64,000 nucleotides of DNA from the NCBI RefSeq assembly GCF_001443045.1, contig NZ_LKPJ01000002.1, forward strand, positions 271,121 through 335,120, given 5' to 3'. This stretch comes from Burkholderia ambifaria. Lineage in GTDB: Bacteria; Pseudomonadota; Gammaproteobacteria; Burkholderiales; Burkholderiaceae. Positions 1-10,716 of this stretch are shown here, in pieces. Below the pieces are notes generated by a model, which saw nothing but the letters and a program-made list of their open reading frames with translations, did no database searches and had not been told where the DNA came from. The position numbers and the translations under genes were made by a program. Positions within the stretch are counted from its first letter, which is position 1; the number at the start of each line of letters is the position of its first letter.

Positions 1-264
1 GACGCCGGCATCGCGCGCGGCGAGCGGGCCGTCGACGTCGATGCGCTCGCCGTCGATCAGGATCTCGCCGCCGGCGTCGGCGCGGTAGGCACCCGAGAGG
101 ATCTTCATCAGCGTCGATTTGCCCGCGCCGTTCTCGCCCATCAGCGAATGAATCTCGCCGGGATAGACGGTCAGGCTGACGTTGTCGAGTGCGCGCACGG
201 CCGGGAACGTCTTGCTGATTCCGCGCATCTCGAGCAGCGGTCGGGGCGACTCAGATCGCGACAT
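1..264 (-). CDS. Sugar ABC transporter ATP-binding protein (N-terminal part, cut by window edge)
   Basis: The visible 88 residues are the N-terminus of a carbohydrate-importer ATPase of the RbsA/XylG/MglA class. The protein begins [20 protein letters not shown] and has the Walker A motif [14 protein letters not shown] at about residues 42-55, with the invariant K and S/T. Family members couple ATP hydrolysis to uptake of a monosaccharide through a separate permease and periplasmic binding protein; both would lie beyond the left edge. The start codon overlaps the 3' end of the ROK regulator gene by 14 bases, so the two are very probably co-transcribed and the regulator likely controls this transporter. 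The substrate cannot be told from this fragment. Confidence 0.9.
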   Translation of the reverse strand, partial: MSRSESPRPLLEMRGISKTFPAVRALDNVSLTVYPGEIHSLMGENGAGKSTLMKILSGAYRADAGGEILIDGERIDVDGPLAARDAGV

Positions 265-1498
265 GATTGATCTCCTGCGATTCGGTGCGGGCGCCCTTGA
301 GAATGCCGGCCCGCGGGGAGAAGTTGAAGAACATCGGCAGCGTCGCGGCGCCGATCGCACCGGCGTCGGCGCCGAACGTGCCGCGCACGAGCGTCGGGGT
401 ACCGCGCGCTTCCGGCGCGGTGGCGGCGAGCGCCGCGCGCAGGCGGGTCGTCACCGCATCGAGCAGGCCTGCGTCGGTATCGGCGTCGAGCACCACCACC
501 GGCGCATCGACGACGCACAGCACCGCGCGCAATGCAGGTGCGAGTGCGTCGACGCAGTCGTCGATCCATTCGTCGACGGCCGGCAGGCCGCGCGCGATGC
601 AGGCCTCGAGATCGGCGCGGTTCTCGACCGTCTCGCCGTGATGGCGCAGGTGGCGCACAAGCGCATGCAGCGACGCGCGGGCGAGCAGGATGTCCCACTG
701 CCCGCGCGGCGGCGGCGCGGACGCCAGCCGGCTCGGCGGCACGGGCATCACGGCGATGTCGCCGGCATTGCCGGTCACGCCGCGCAGGCAGTCGCCGTCG
801 ATGGCAACGCCGCCGCCGATCGCGGGACCGATGAACAGGTAGACGAAGTCGTCGCACTGACGGCCGTACCCGTAGAACAGTTCCGCGATTGCGGCCGCAT
901 TGCCGTCGTTTTCGCCGTACACGGGTAGCGACAGCGTGCGTCCGAGGTCGCTTGCGAAGTCGACGTCTTCCCATGCGCGGAACGTGTCGGGTGCGAGACC
1001 GAGCTCGCGCATCCACGCGCCGAGGTTGTATGGTTGGGCGACGCCGACGCCCGTGAGGCGCGCGCGCTCATGCGCGGGAAGCAAGTCCTGCATCGCGTCG
1101 ATGTCGCGCCGCACGATGTCTAGCACGTCGGCGGGCGGGGGGAGCTGCATGTCGTGCGAGCGGCGGCCGAGCACGTCGCCCGCGAAATTGACGAGCGCCG
1201 TCTCGATGCGCATCCGATCGAGATGGACGCCGATGCCGAACGCACCGCGCGGATCGAGACGGATCAACGAAGCCGGCTGGCCGCGCTGGCCTTCGGTACG
1301 ACCGGCGAATTCGATCAGCTTTGCGTCGGCGAGCGACGCGATGATGCTGCCGACCGCCGTGCCCGTCATGTTCGCGAGACGGGCGAGGTCGGCCTTCGAC
1401 GCGCTGCCCGCACGGCGCAGCGTCTTCAACAGCAGGCGCTCGTTGTAACGGCGCACGTTGACCGAGTTGCTGCCCTGGCCGATGTGCGGGCTTCTCAT
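251..1498 (-). CDS. ROK-family transcriptional regulator (NagC/XylR type)
   Basis: A 415-residue protein with an N-terminal winged helix-turn-helix (about residues 15-75, beginning [13 protein letters not shown]) followed by a ROK sugar-kinase-like fold (about 85-400). Such proteins are usually repressors released by a sugar or sugar phosphate. I chose the ATG at 1498: it is preceded by GGAAGGAGACGCC, a good ribosome binding site, which itself overlaps an upstream in-frame ATG at 1513. The gene runs directly into a sugar ABC ATPase gene with a 14-base overlap, so it probably regulates that importer. A perfect 12-bp inverted repeat lies 37 bases upstream of the start and is the obvious autoregulatory operator. 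The inducer is unknown. Confidence 0.92.
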   Translation of the reverse strand: MRSPHIGQGSNSVNVRRYNERLLLKTLRRAGSASKADLARLANMTGTAVGSIIASLADAKLIEFAGRTEGQRGQPASLIRLDPRGAFGIGVHLDRMRIETALVNFAGDVLGRRSHDMQLPPPADVLDIVRRDIDAMQDLLPAHERARLTGVGVAQPYNLGAWMRELGLAPDTFRAWEDVDFASDLGRTLSLPVYGENDGNAAAIAELFYGYGRQCDDFVYLFIGPAIGGGVAIDGDCLRGVTGNAGDIAVMPVPPSRLASAPPPRGQWDILLARASLHALVRHLRHHGETVENRADLEACIARGLPAVDEWIDDCVDALAPALRAVLCVVDAPVVVLDADTDAGLLDAVTTRLRAALAATAPEARGTPTLVRGTFGADAGAIGAATLPMFFNFSPRAGILKGARTESQEINHVAI

Positions 1499-1534
1499 GG
1501 CGTCTCCTTCCATGGCGCGCCGGCTGTGGGCGCA

Positions 1535-1561
1535 TTAAATAAATCATGCTGATTTATTTAA
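1535..1561. promoter_or_regulatory. Perfect 12-bp inverted repeat, probable operator of the ROK regulator
   Basis: The arms TTAAATAAATCA and TGATTTATTTAA are exact reverse complements separated by 3 bases (TGC). The site is strongly AT-rich inside a GC-rich genome and sits just upstream of the ROK regulator start. Its size and symmetry fit a dimeric winged-helix repressor. That it binds this ROK protein is inferred from position only. Confidence 0.7.
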
Positions 1562-1855
1562 CCGCGTGAGCGGCGGCATGTCAGCTTAGGGAAATCCCGG
1601 TTTCGTCCGGAGATGACGGCGGAGTCTGGTTTCCGGGCAAGCGTGGTGCGCGGGGAGGTCGGAAGTTTCGAATTCGTCTGATGGATTTGCTTTCAGGCAC
1701 ACGCCACGATTGCCTATCGGGCTGTTTGCAATACGGCAGCACGGAGATGGCGATGTCGGTGCAGGCGGGGGCATGTGGCGCGGGCTGCAGGTCGCTTGTT
1801 CATCGACGCGGCGGCGGAAGCCGCCCTGCGTCTGCTTCTATTTGAGAGAAAGTCC

Positions 1856-2359
1856 ATGCACCGCACGACGCGTCCTTCGATATCGCTACTTGACCCATAC
1901 ACCGGTAGCGAACCGCTGCCGCTTTACTCGACGACGGTGACCGTTACTGGTGGCGAGTCGGCGCATGGACGGTCGTCCGGACATGTGCGTTCGGCAACCG
2001 GCGAACTGGATGTGTCGTTGCGCTTGCCGGTTGAACTGGGTGGCACGGGTGGCGGCACGAATCCGGAGCAGCTATTCGCGGCCGGCTTCGCCGCATGTTT
2101 TCATGGCGCGTTGGTGCTGGTCGCGACGAAACGCCGGATTCGACTGCCCGTCGATCTCGCGATTTCGGCCAGCGCAACGTTTCAGCGCGACCCGGCGGAT
2201 GGCTGGTTTGCGCTCACGCTGGATGTCGAGGTCAGCATGCCGGGTGTGGGTGCCGATGATGCGCGTAAGCTCGTCGCCGCGACCGAGGCGATTTGTCCTT
2301 ACGCGAAGATGGCGAGGGAGGGGATTGGGCACACCGTACGCATCACCGGGACGGTGTGA
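1856..2359 (+). CDS. ohr: Ohr/OsmC-family organic hydroperoxide resistance protein
   Basis: A 167-residue OsmC-fold protein of the Ohr subgroup. Ohr reduces organic hydroperoxides with a two-cysteine mechanism. Both expected cysteine contexts are visible: NPEQLFAAGFAACFHGAL (first Cys, about residue 81) and EAICPYAKMAREG (second Cys, about residue 145). Family members are about 140 residues; this one carries roughly 20 extra N-terminal residues. I chose the ATG at 1856 (preceded by GAGAGAAAG); an earlier in-frame start at 1775 lacks a ribosome binding site. No adjacent MarR-type OhrR regulator is seen, unlike many ohr loci. Confidence 0.85.
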   Translation: MHRTTRPSISLLDPYTGSEPLPLYSTTVTVTGGESAHGRSSGHVRSATGELDVSLRLPVELGGTGGGTNPEQLFAAGFAACFHGALVLVATKRRIRLPVDLAISASATFQRDPADGWFALTLDVEVSMPGVGADDARKLVAATEAICPYAKMAREGIGHTVRITGTV

Positions 2360-2403
2360 GCGCGATGTGAGGGGGATATCGCGCTTCCGGCAGCGGAAAT
2401 GAA

Positions 2404-2430
2404 AAAAGGTCGGCTAAAAGCCGACCTTTT
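2404..2430 (-). terminator. Intrinsic terminator of tRNA-Leu copy 1
   Basis: A perfect 12-bp stem AAAAGGTCGGCT / AGCCGACCTTTT with a 3-base loop, followed on the minus strand by a U-run, lies 9 bases past the tRNA 3' end. The same hairpin follows the other two tRNA-Leu copies. Confidence 0.85.
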
Positions 2431-2439
2431 AAAAACAGA

Positions 2440-2526
2440 TGGTGCCCAGGAGAGGACTCGAACCTCCACGGTGTTGCCACCGCTAGGACCTGAACCTAGT
2501 GCGTCTACCAATTCCGCCACCTGGGC
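2440..2526 (-). tRNA. tRNA-Leu (anticodon CAG), copy 1
   Basis: An 87-nt class II tRNA with encoded CCA. The acceptor stem GCCCAGG pairs with CCTGGGC. The anticodon stem CTAGG/CCTAG encloses the loop TTCAGGT, giving anticodon CAG (reads CUG, the dominant Leu codon in this GC-rich genome). The long variable arm and GGTTCGAGTCC T-arm are intact. It is the first of three near-identical copies between 2.4 and 4.3 kb, each with its own promoter and terminator. Confidence 0.97.
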
Positions 2527-2557
2527 ACGTTTCGCTTGCTGCGATGCGAAGACTGCT

Positions 2558-2585
2558 ATTCTAGCGTGTCCGAAGAACCTGTCAA
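2558..2585 (-). promoter_or_regulatory. Sigma70 promoter of tRNA-Leu copy 1
   Basis: On the minus strand TTGACA (2585-2580) is followed after 16 bases by TAGAAT (2563-2558), about 30 bases upstream of the tRNA 5' end. Copies 2 and 3 have the same arrangement with a perfect TATAAT. Confidence 0.8.
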
Positions 2586-2730
2586 TAGAATTTGAGGTCG
2601 CGAACGAAAATAATTTGGTGGCTTGCCTGCGGGGCTAGAGATGCGCGTCGTAGCGAGGGGGCGATGCGACAAGATGCCGGGCATATGGATGCTGCCATGA
2701 CTGCGCGTATCTATTCGGCGCCGGAAATGA

Positions 2731-2759
2731 AAAAAGGTCGGCTAAAAGCCGACCTTTTT
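2731..2759 (-). terminator. Intrinsic terminator of tRNA-Leu copy 2
   Basis: The GGTCGGCT/AGCCGACC hairpin with flanking A/T runs, identical in core to the one after copy 1, follows this tRNA on the minus strand. Confidence 0.85.
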
Positions 2760-2768
2760 AAAAAAAGA

Positions 2769-2855
2769 TGGTGCCCAGGAGAGGACTCGAACCTCCACGG
2801 TGTTGCCACCGCTAGGACCTGAACCTAGTGCGTCTACCAATTCCGCCACCTGGGC
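2769..2855 (-). tRNA. tRNA-Leu (anticodon CAG), copy 2
   Basis: Identical over its 87 nt to copy 1: cloverleaf with long variable arm, anticodon CAG and encoded CCA. It lies between copy 1 and an orphan sulfonate-binding protein gene, each with its own terminator. Confidence 0.97.
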
Positions 2856-2891
2856 ACGTTTTGCAGTAGCTGCTTGCTGCAAAGAAGTGAA

Positions 2892-2919
2892 ATTATAGCG
2901 TGTCTGTAGAGGCTGTCAA
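2892..2919 (-). promoter_or_regulatory. Sigma70 promoter of tRNA-Leu copy 2
   Basis: Minus-strand TTGACA (2919-2914), 16-base spacer, TATAAT (2897-2892): a consensus-perfect pair expected of a strong tRNA promoter. It overlaps the region just downstream of the sulfonate-binding protein gene. Confidence 0.85.
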
Positions 2920-2970
2920 CACCATTTGATCATTGGCGATAAAAATATCGCGCGTTGCATGTTCAGGTTT

Positions 2971-3960
2971 TCAGACGCCGATCGGATCCGCACGCTTCGC
3001 CGTGAAATTCCAGCGCAACGCTTCGCTCGTGTCGACGCGAGCGGGTAGCAAACCGGCTGCGAGGAACGTATCGGCGATCTTCTGCTGCTCACCAAAGTTC
3101 TGCGTGACCACGTCGCGCACGAGATAGCTGCGTCGCGCGTTCGCGCGCTCGATCGTCTTCGCGTCGAGTCCCCAGATCGGCGCCAGGGTATTGGCAGCCT
3201 CTTGCTGGTGTTCGCGCAGCCATGTGCCAGCCTGCGACAGACGATCGAACACGATCTGGATGACGTCTGGGCGCGCGGCAGCAAAGCTGCTCGATGCGAG
3301 GTAGTAGCGCTGGTATGAAGCAAGCCCGTTGCCATCGGCCAGAATCCGCACGTCGGGATTCGAGTCGACGGACGCGACGTACGGATCCCACGTGATCCAC
3401 GCATCGACGCTGCCGCGCTCGAACGCCGCGCGGCCATCCGCCGGTGTCAGATAGTGGATCGCCGTATCGGCAGGGGCGAGCTTGGCGCGCGTGAGTGCGG
3501 CAAGCAGCAGGTAGTGGCTGCCGGCAGCCTTCGTGACGGCGATGCGCCTGGCCTTCAGATCGGCGAGCGTGCGCAGTGCACTGTCGCGCTTGACGATAAT
3601 GGCCTGCGCTTTCGGCGACGGCGCTTCCTGCGCGACGTACACGAAGCGCGCATGTGCGGCTTGTGCGAAGACGGGAACCGTGTCGGCCACGTCGGCGCTG
3701 AAATCGACAGCGCCGACATTGAGCGCTTCGGTGAGCGGCAAGCCGCTCGCGAACTCGTGCCACGACACGCGCAGGCCGAGCGGAGCGAGCGACTGCTCCA
3801 GCGTGCCGCGCGTCTTGAGTAGCGTAATGAGCGTCGACGATTTCTGGTATCCGATGCGCAGTGCGGATGGTGTGCTCTCTGCGTGAGTCCGGATGCCGGC
3901 GGCGCTCAGGCCGACGGCCAGCATCGCATGCGTGAATACGCGGCGGTTCATCGACGTCAT
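2971..3960 (-). CDS. Aliphatic sulfonate ABC transporter substrate-binding protein (SsuA-like), orphan
   Basis: A 329-residue periplasmic binding protein of the SsuA/TauA/NrtA family, which captures alkanesulfonates or related oxyanions for an ABC importer. The N-terminus (MTSMNRRVFTHAMLAVGLSA) is an export signal with twin Arg and a hydrophobic stretch. The mature part has family-typical stretches such as IGYQKSSTLITLLK and VDAWITWDPYVAS. A second in-frame ATG lies 9 bases in; the first is preceded by GAGGAA. No permease or ATPase gene is adjacent. The gene stands alone between two tRNA-Leu genes, while a full ssuDCB(F) set without ssuA lies 17 kb downstream, so it may supply the missing binding protein. 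The exact substrate is inferred. Confidence 0.85.
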   Translation of the reverse strand: MTSMNRRVFTHAMLAVGLSAAGIRTHAESTPSALRIGYQKSSTLITLLKTRGTLEQSLAPLGLRVSWHEFASGLPLTEALNVGAVDFSADVADTVPVFAQAAHARFVYVAQEAPSPKAQAIIVKRDSALRTLADLKARRIAVTKAAGSHYLLLAALTRAKLAPADTAIHYLTPADGRAAFERGSVDAWITWDPYVASVDSNPDVRILADGNGLASYQRYYLASSSFAAARPDVIQIVFDRLSQAGTWLREHQQEAANTLAPIWGLDAKTIERANARRSYLVRDVVTQNFGEQQKIADTFLAAGLLPARVDTSEALRWNFTAKRADPIGV

Positions 3961-4105
3961 GTGGAGAATTCCTCGTTGGGCTCGTTGAGAGCAAGGCGGC
4001 TAACGTACCAACGGGGAGGGCAATCAATAACTGATTAATTCTGCTATCGATCGGAGCGGCGGGTATATGGCGCGGCCAGTGCGTGCAATGTGCGCGCCGG
4101 AAATG

Positions 4106-4134
4106 AAAAAGGTCGGCTAAAAGCCGACCTTTTT
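4106..4134 (-). terminator. Intrinsic terminator of tRNA-Leu copy 3
   Basis: Third occurrence of the GGTCGGCT/AGCCGACC hairpin with A/T flanks, directly after the third tRNA-Leu. The DNA upstream of this tRNA also matches copy 2 closely, so the whole promoter-tRNA-terminator unit was duplicated. Confidence 0.85.
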
Positions 4135-4143
4135 AAAAACATA

Positions 4144-4230
4144 TGGTGCCCAGGAGAGGACTCGAACCTCCACGGTGTTGCCACCGCTAGGACCTGAACC
4201 TAGTGCGTCTACCAATTCCGCCACCTGGGC
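4144..4230 (-). tRNA. tRNA-Leu (anticodon CAG), copy 3
   Basis: Same 87-nt sequence as copies 1 and 2, anticodon CAG, CCA encoded. The 5' flank (GTTTTGCAGTAGCTGCTTGC region) matches that of copy 2, marking these two as the most recent duplicates even though a protein gene now separates them. Confidence 0.97.
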
Positions 4231-4266
4231 ACGTTTTGCAGTAGCTGCTTGCTGCAAAGAAGTGAA

Positions 4267-4294
4267 ATTATAGCGCCCCAATTATTGGTGTCAA
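4267..4294 (-). promoter_or_regulatory. Sigma70 promoter of tRNA-Leu copy 3
   Basis: Minus-strand TTGACA (4294-4289), 16-base spacer, TATAAT (4272-4267), located about 37 bases before the tRNA 5' end. Confidence 0.85.
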
Positions 4295-4479
4295 CACTTT
4301 TTTGCGATGCGCCGCAAACCGGCCGCTGTGGCGCCTGGGCGCGGCATTCGCGTCATTTCGCAACACAGGCGGGTGATAGAATGATCCGCCGCCGTCACTA
4401 TAGAACTGTCTGACGGACACTTCTATGTTGATGCCGTGCACCATCAGTCAACGCAACGAGAACAATCATCGACAAACCC

Positions 4480-6942
<2,463 letters not shown>

Positions 6943-6987
6943 GCGCTCGGGGCGGCGCGAAGCGCACGCCCTTGCAGTATCGAGAGA

Positions 6988-7035
6988 CGCCGCGTTCTAC
7001 CGGTCACCGGCCGGCAACGCGGCGCTTTCCTTTTC
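6988..7035 (+). terminator. Probable intrinsic terminator or attenuator between rnr and rlmB
   Basis: CGCCGCGTT (6988-6996) pairs with AACGCGGCG (7016-7024), followed by CTTTCCTTTTCC. The GC-rich stem plus broken T tract suggests partial termination, which would lower rlmB expression relative to rnr. Confidence 0.5.
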
Positions 7036-7094
7036 CATGGATCGCGGCTGCGCGCGTTGCGCGGCCGCACGTTTGATCGAAGGTTGTTCCAGTC

Positions 7095-7838
7095 ATGTCA
7101 CGTCTGAAGGTTCTTTACGGTTTTCATGCGGTGACCGCACGTTTGCGGCACGATGCATCGACGGTTGCGGAGGTGCTGTACGACCAGACGCGCCGCGACC
7201 GCCGCATGCAGGACTTCCTGCACGCCGCGAAGGAAGCGGGCGTGCGACTGATCGCGGCCGACGAAACCCGCCTGTGGGGGCTCGCGCACACCGAGCGCCA
7301 TCAGGGCGTCGTCGCGCGCGTCGAGGACGTTCCGCTCGCGCAGAACCTGTCCGAGTTGCTCGACGGCATCCAGGGCCCGGCGCTGCTGCTGGTGCTCGAC
7401 GGCGTCACCGATCCGCACAACCTGGGCGCATGCCTGCGTGTCGCCGATTCGGCCGGCGCGCATGCGGTGATCGCACCGCGCGACCGCGCGGTCGGCCTGA
7501 ACGCGACAGCAGCGAAGGTCGCGAGCGGCGCAGCCGACACGGTGCCGTACATCACGGTCACGAACCTCGCCCGCGCGCTGCGCGAGCTGAAGGACGCGGG
7601 TGTGTGGATCATCGGCACGTCGGACGAAGCGTCGGCGACGCTGTACGAAACGAAGCTCGACGGCCCCGTTGCCATCGTGATGGGTGCGGAAGGCGAAGGC
7701 ATGCGCCGGCTCACGCGCGATACGTGCGACGAAGTGATGAGCATCCCGATGGCCGGCAGCGTGGAAAGCCTGAACGTGTCGGTTGCGAGCGGCGTGTGCC
7801 TGTATGAAGCGGTGCGGCAGCGGCGCGTGAAGGGCTGA
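7095..7838 (+). CDS. rlmB: 23S rRNA (guanosine-2'-O-)-methyltransferase RlmB
   Basis: A 247-residue SPOUT (TrmH-type) methyltransferase that 2'-O-methylates G2251 of 23S rRNA. An N-terminal substrate-binding domain (about 1-75, starting [12 protein letters not shown]) is followed by the knotted SAM-binding domain. The three SPOUT motifs are visible: [15 protein letters not shown] (motif 1), [13 protein letters not shown] (motif 2) and [18 protein letters not shown] (motif 3). The length equals family norms. It lies about 150 bases after rnr, separated by a hairpin. Confidence 0.95.
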   Translation: MSRLKVLYGFHAVTARLRHDASTVAEVLYDQTRRDRRMQDFLHAAKEAGVRLIAADETRLWGLAHTERHQGVVARVEDVPLAQNLSELLDGIQGPALLLVLDGVTDPHNLGACLRVADSAGAHAVIAPRDRAVGLNATAAKVASGAADTVPYITVTNLARALRELKDAGVWIIGTSDEASATLYETKLDGPVAIVMGAEGEGMRRLTRDTCDEVMSIPMAGSVESLNVSVASGVCLYEAVRQRRVKG

Positions 7839-7943
7839 TACACGGGCTGACGCACGCGGTCTCGCGTGATGCGCGGGCCACCATGACCCGCACGACGCGT
7901 GCCGCGATTGCGCGCGGCACGCGGCTCCCGGAACTCGCGAACC

Positions 7944-8816
7944 ATGACCCTGTTTCGCCTCGGCGCATCGTGCGCCGTCCTTGGCCTGCTGGCCGCCTGC
8001 ACGTCGCCGTCGCTGGTCGAGCGCGGCACCTATTACGCCGACACGAGCCTGCACGCACGCGGCGCCGATTCGCGAATCCGCTTTCTCGTGATGCATTACA
8101 CGGAAAGCGACGAAGCGAAATCGCTGCGTACGCTGACGGGCGATTCGGTCAGCGTGCACTACGTGGTGCCGCCGCAACCGCGCATCGAACACGGGATGCC
8201 GGTCGTCTACCAACTCGTTCCCGAATCGAAGCGCGCATGGCACGCCGGCATCAGCGAATGGCAGGGCACGACCGAGCTCAATGCGGCATCGATCGGCATC
8301 GAGAACGTGAACCGCGGGCCGCTCGATCCGCAAAACCGTACCTGGCAGCCGTATCCGCCCGAACAGGTCGATGCGCTGATTCGTCTGTCGAAGGATATCG
8401 TCGCGCGCTACCGGATTCCGCCGACGCGCGTGGTCGGACATAGCGATATCGCGCCGCAACGCAAGATCGATCCGGGGCCGCTGTTCCCATGGCATCCGCT
8501 CGCGCAAGCCGGCGTTGGCGCATGGCCGGACGATGCGACCGTGACCGCACGGCTCGGCGGGCGCGATCCGCACGCGCTCGTCGACGTGCGCGAATTGCAG
8601 CTGAAACTCGCGCGCTACGGCTACGACGTGCCGACCGACGGCGTGCTCGATGAGCGCACGCGGCGCGTATTCGCCGCGTTCCAGATGCATTTTCGGCCGT
8701 CCGACTATGCGGGCGATCCGGACGCCGGAACCGACGCGATCGCGCAGGCACTGCTCGACAAGTATTTTCCTGCCACGCCGGCCACCGGCAGCGCGTCGGC
8801 CACCGGCGCGCCCTGA
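7944..8816 (+). CDS. N-acetylmuramoyl-L-alanine amidase, AmpD/AmiD-like lipoprotein
   Basis: A 290-residue amidase_2 (PGRP-like zinc amidase) expected to cut the MurNAc-L-Ala bond of peptidoglycan or its fragments. The N-terminus ends in a lipobox (GLLAAC, Cys at about residue 19), so the mature protein is membrane-anchored, as in E. coli AmiD. Zinc ligands are suggested by VMHYTES (about 51) and [16 protein letters not shown] (about 166-181). A C-terminal PG_binding_1 domain (about 212-255, [17 protein letters not shown]) follows. The ATG at 7944 gives the signal peptide; an upstream in-frame ATG at 7899 would bury it. Confidence 0.88.
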   Translation: MTLFRLGASCAVLGLLAACTSPSLVERGTYYADTSLHARGADSRIRFLVMHYTESDEAKSLRTLTGDSVSVHYVVPPQPRIEHGMPVVYQLVPESKRAWHAGISEWQGTTELNAASIGIENVNRGPLDPQNRTWQPYPPEQVDALIRLSKDIVARYRIPPTRVVGHSDIAPQRKIDPGPLFPWHPLAQAGVGAWPDDATVTARLGGRDPHALVDVRELQLKLARYGYDVPTDGVLDERTRRVFAAFQMHFRPSDYAGDPDAGTDAIAQALLDKYFPATPATGSASATGAP

Positions 8817-8919
8817 CCGGCGGCGTGCCCGGCGCCGACACCCGCACGGAAAAAGCCCGAGCCGTCTTCCGAGTCCGGTAAACTGGCGGTTTTCCGCAAT
8901 CCTGCTGTATCCCCACCTC

Positions 8920-9612
8920 ATGACTCAAGACGAACTCAAACGCCTGGTTGGCCAGGCGGCCGCCGATTATGTGATCCAGAACGTGCCGGAAGGCGCCGTG
9001 ATCGGGGTCGGCACCGGCTCGACCGCCAACTGCTTCATCGACGCGCTCGCGACCGTCAAATCGCGCTATCGCGGCGCCGTATCGAGCTCGATCGCGACGA
9101 CCGAACGCCTGAAATCGCACGGCATCAAGGTGTTCGATCTGAACGAGGTCGAATCGCTGCAGGTGTACGTCGACGGTGCCGACGAGATCGACGCAAGCGG
9201 CGCAATGATCAAGGGCGGCGGCGGCGCGTTGACGCGCGAGAAGATCGTCGCGTCGGTGGCCGATACGTTTGTCTGCATCGCGGACGGCAGCAAGCGCGTG
9301 CCGGTGCTCGGTGCCTTCCCGCTGCCGATCGAGGTCGTGCCGATGGCGCGCACGGCGATCGGCCGGCGCGTGACCGCGCTCGGCGGCGTGCCGGTGTTGC
9401 GCGTGACGAAGGACGGCGCGCCGTACATTACCGACAACGGCAACGAGATCATCGACGTGAAGGGGCTGCAGATTGCCGATCCGCGCGGTTTCGAAGCGCA
9501 GGTCAACGCATGGCCGGGCGTCGTGACGGTCGGCCTGTTCGCCGAGCGCGGCGCGAATCTGTGCCTGCTCGGCACGGCGAACGGCGTCGAGACGATCGTT
9601 TATCCCGGTTAA
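8920..9612 (+). CDS. rpiA: Ribose-5-phosphate isomerase A
   Basis: A 230-residue RpiA that interconverts ribose 5-phosphate and ribulose 5-phosphate in the pentose phosphate pathway. Family motifs are intact: [13 protein letters not shown] (about 27-39), VDGADEID (about 86-93, catalytic Asp residues) and [13 protein letters not shown] (with the catalytic Glu and Lys). The ATG at 8920 gives the normal length. It lies about 100 bases downstream of the amidase gene and is closed by a strong terminator at 9693. Confidence 0.96.
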   Translation: MTQDELKRLVGQAAADYVIQNVPEGAVIGVGTGSTANCFIDALATVKSRYRGAVSSSIATTERLKSHGIKVFDLNEVESLQVYVDGADEIDASGAMIKGGGGALTREKIVASVADTFVCIADGSKRVPVLGAFPLPIEVVPMARTAIGRRVTALGGVPVLRVTKDGAPYITDNGNEIIDVKGLQIADPRGFEAQVNAWPGVVTVGLFAERGANLCLLGTANGVETIVYPG

Positions 9613-9692
9613 TTAAAACTGAATGAGAAGCAGTCCGTAATGGCATCAGGATGCCGTAATGGATTGCATGTTTAAATTTTGAGAGAACCGCG

Positions 9693-9728
9693 GCCCGGCA
9701 AGCGCAGAGCGCTTCCCGGGCTTTTTTT
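9693..9728 (+). terminator. Intrinsic terminator after rpiA
   Basis: GCCCGG-N-AAGCG pairs with CGCTT-N-CCGGGC around an AGAG-containing loop and is followed by seven Ts. It sits about 80 bases past the rpiA stop and closes the transcript before the GntR regulator gene. Confidence 0.85.
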
Positions 9729-9895
9729 GAAGCCTTATAAATCACCCCGTCTAAAAGAGGGATAACCCTGTCAGGTGTTTACCAGATAGCGAAATATCCT
9801 CGAACTCATCAACTTATAGATCATAAGAACAGTCGTAACCAGGGCCGGCGGAACTGCGGAGCAGGTGTTCGCAAATCGACGCACGGGGAGGTGTC

Positions 9896-10612
9896 ATGGA
9901 GCAGGGCAAAGACCGGTCACTGGTCGCCAAAGTGATGGATGGGCTTGTCGAGGGTATCGTCGAGGACAAGTACGGCGGCATTTTGCCGCCGCAGGATGTG
10001 CTGTCGAAAGAGTTCGATGTCAGTCGTACGGTGATGCGCGAAGCATTATCGATGTTGCTTGCACGCGACATGCTCGACGTGCGTCCGAAAGTCGGTACGC
10101 GCGTTCGGCCGATGCGCGACTGGCGCATGATCGATGAAGACGTCGTGAGCTGGCGGTTTCGTGCGAAGCCGGATCCGCAGTTCATGCGCGACGTCATCGA
10201 ATTCCGAATGCTGATCGAACCGCGCGCGACCGCGCAGGCGGCGGTCCGTGCGACGGCCGTCGACATCGCTGGCATCCGCGAAGCGTTCGAGGCGTTCAAG
10301 GTGTTGCAACCGGGCGACCCCGGCTACGACACGGCGGACGAACTGCTGCACACGCGGATCGTCCAGGCGAGCGGCAACCAGTTCTTCCAGCAGATGGCGG
10401 CGATCGTGCGCGGTGCGGTGCGGCTCGTGAATCCGCGCGTCGTGCAGAAGGATGGCGCGCACGACATCGCGGTCAAGGCGCATGCGCGCGTCGTCGATGC
10501 GATCGAACGCCGCGACCCCCGTGAAGCCGAAGCGGCATCGCTCGCCCTGATCGATTTCAGCGCCGACGAGATCTCGCGCGATTTCTCCGTCGACGTGCCC
10601 GTGCGCGCCTGA
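9896..10612 (+). CDS. GntR-family regulator, FadR/FCD subfamily
   Basis: A 238-residue regulator with an N-terminal winged helix (about 8-75; the recognition region reads LSKEFDVSRTVMREALSML) and a C-terminal all-helical FCD effector domain (about 90-225) with conserved Arg/His metal-ligand positions. FCD regulators mostly sense small organic acids or sugar acids and control adjacent catabolic genes. A GGGGAGG ribosome binding site precedes the ATG. The oxidoreductase gene follows on the same strand after about 100 bases and is the likely target. The effector is unknown. Confidence 0.9.
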   Translation: MEQGKDRSLVAKVMDGLVEGIVEDKYGGILPPQDVLSKEFDVSRTVMREALSMLLARDMLDVRPKVGTRVRPMRDWRMIDEDVVSWRFRAKPDPQFMRDVIEFRMLIEPRATAQAAVRATAVDIAGIREAFEAFKVLQPGDPGYDTADELLHTRIVQASGNQFFQQMAAIVRGAVRLVNPRVVQKDGAHDIAVKAHARVVDAIERRDPREAEAASLALIDFSADEISRDFSVDVPVRA

Positions 10613-10716
10613 ATCCGAACGCGTCGCTTATCCGTGAGCCGGCAAGCCGTTTATCATGACGGCCGGCCGGCAGCATGCCGGCCGCCACCGTCATACGACC
10701 GACACGGAAGATCCGG

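Noticed and set aside
7098-8921. A 607-codon minus-strand frame opposite rlmB and the amidase gene
   Set aside because: Shadow frame; both genes on the plus strand carry intact family motifs.
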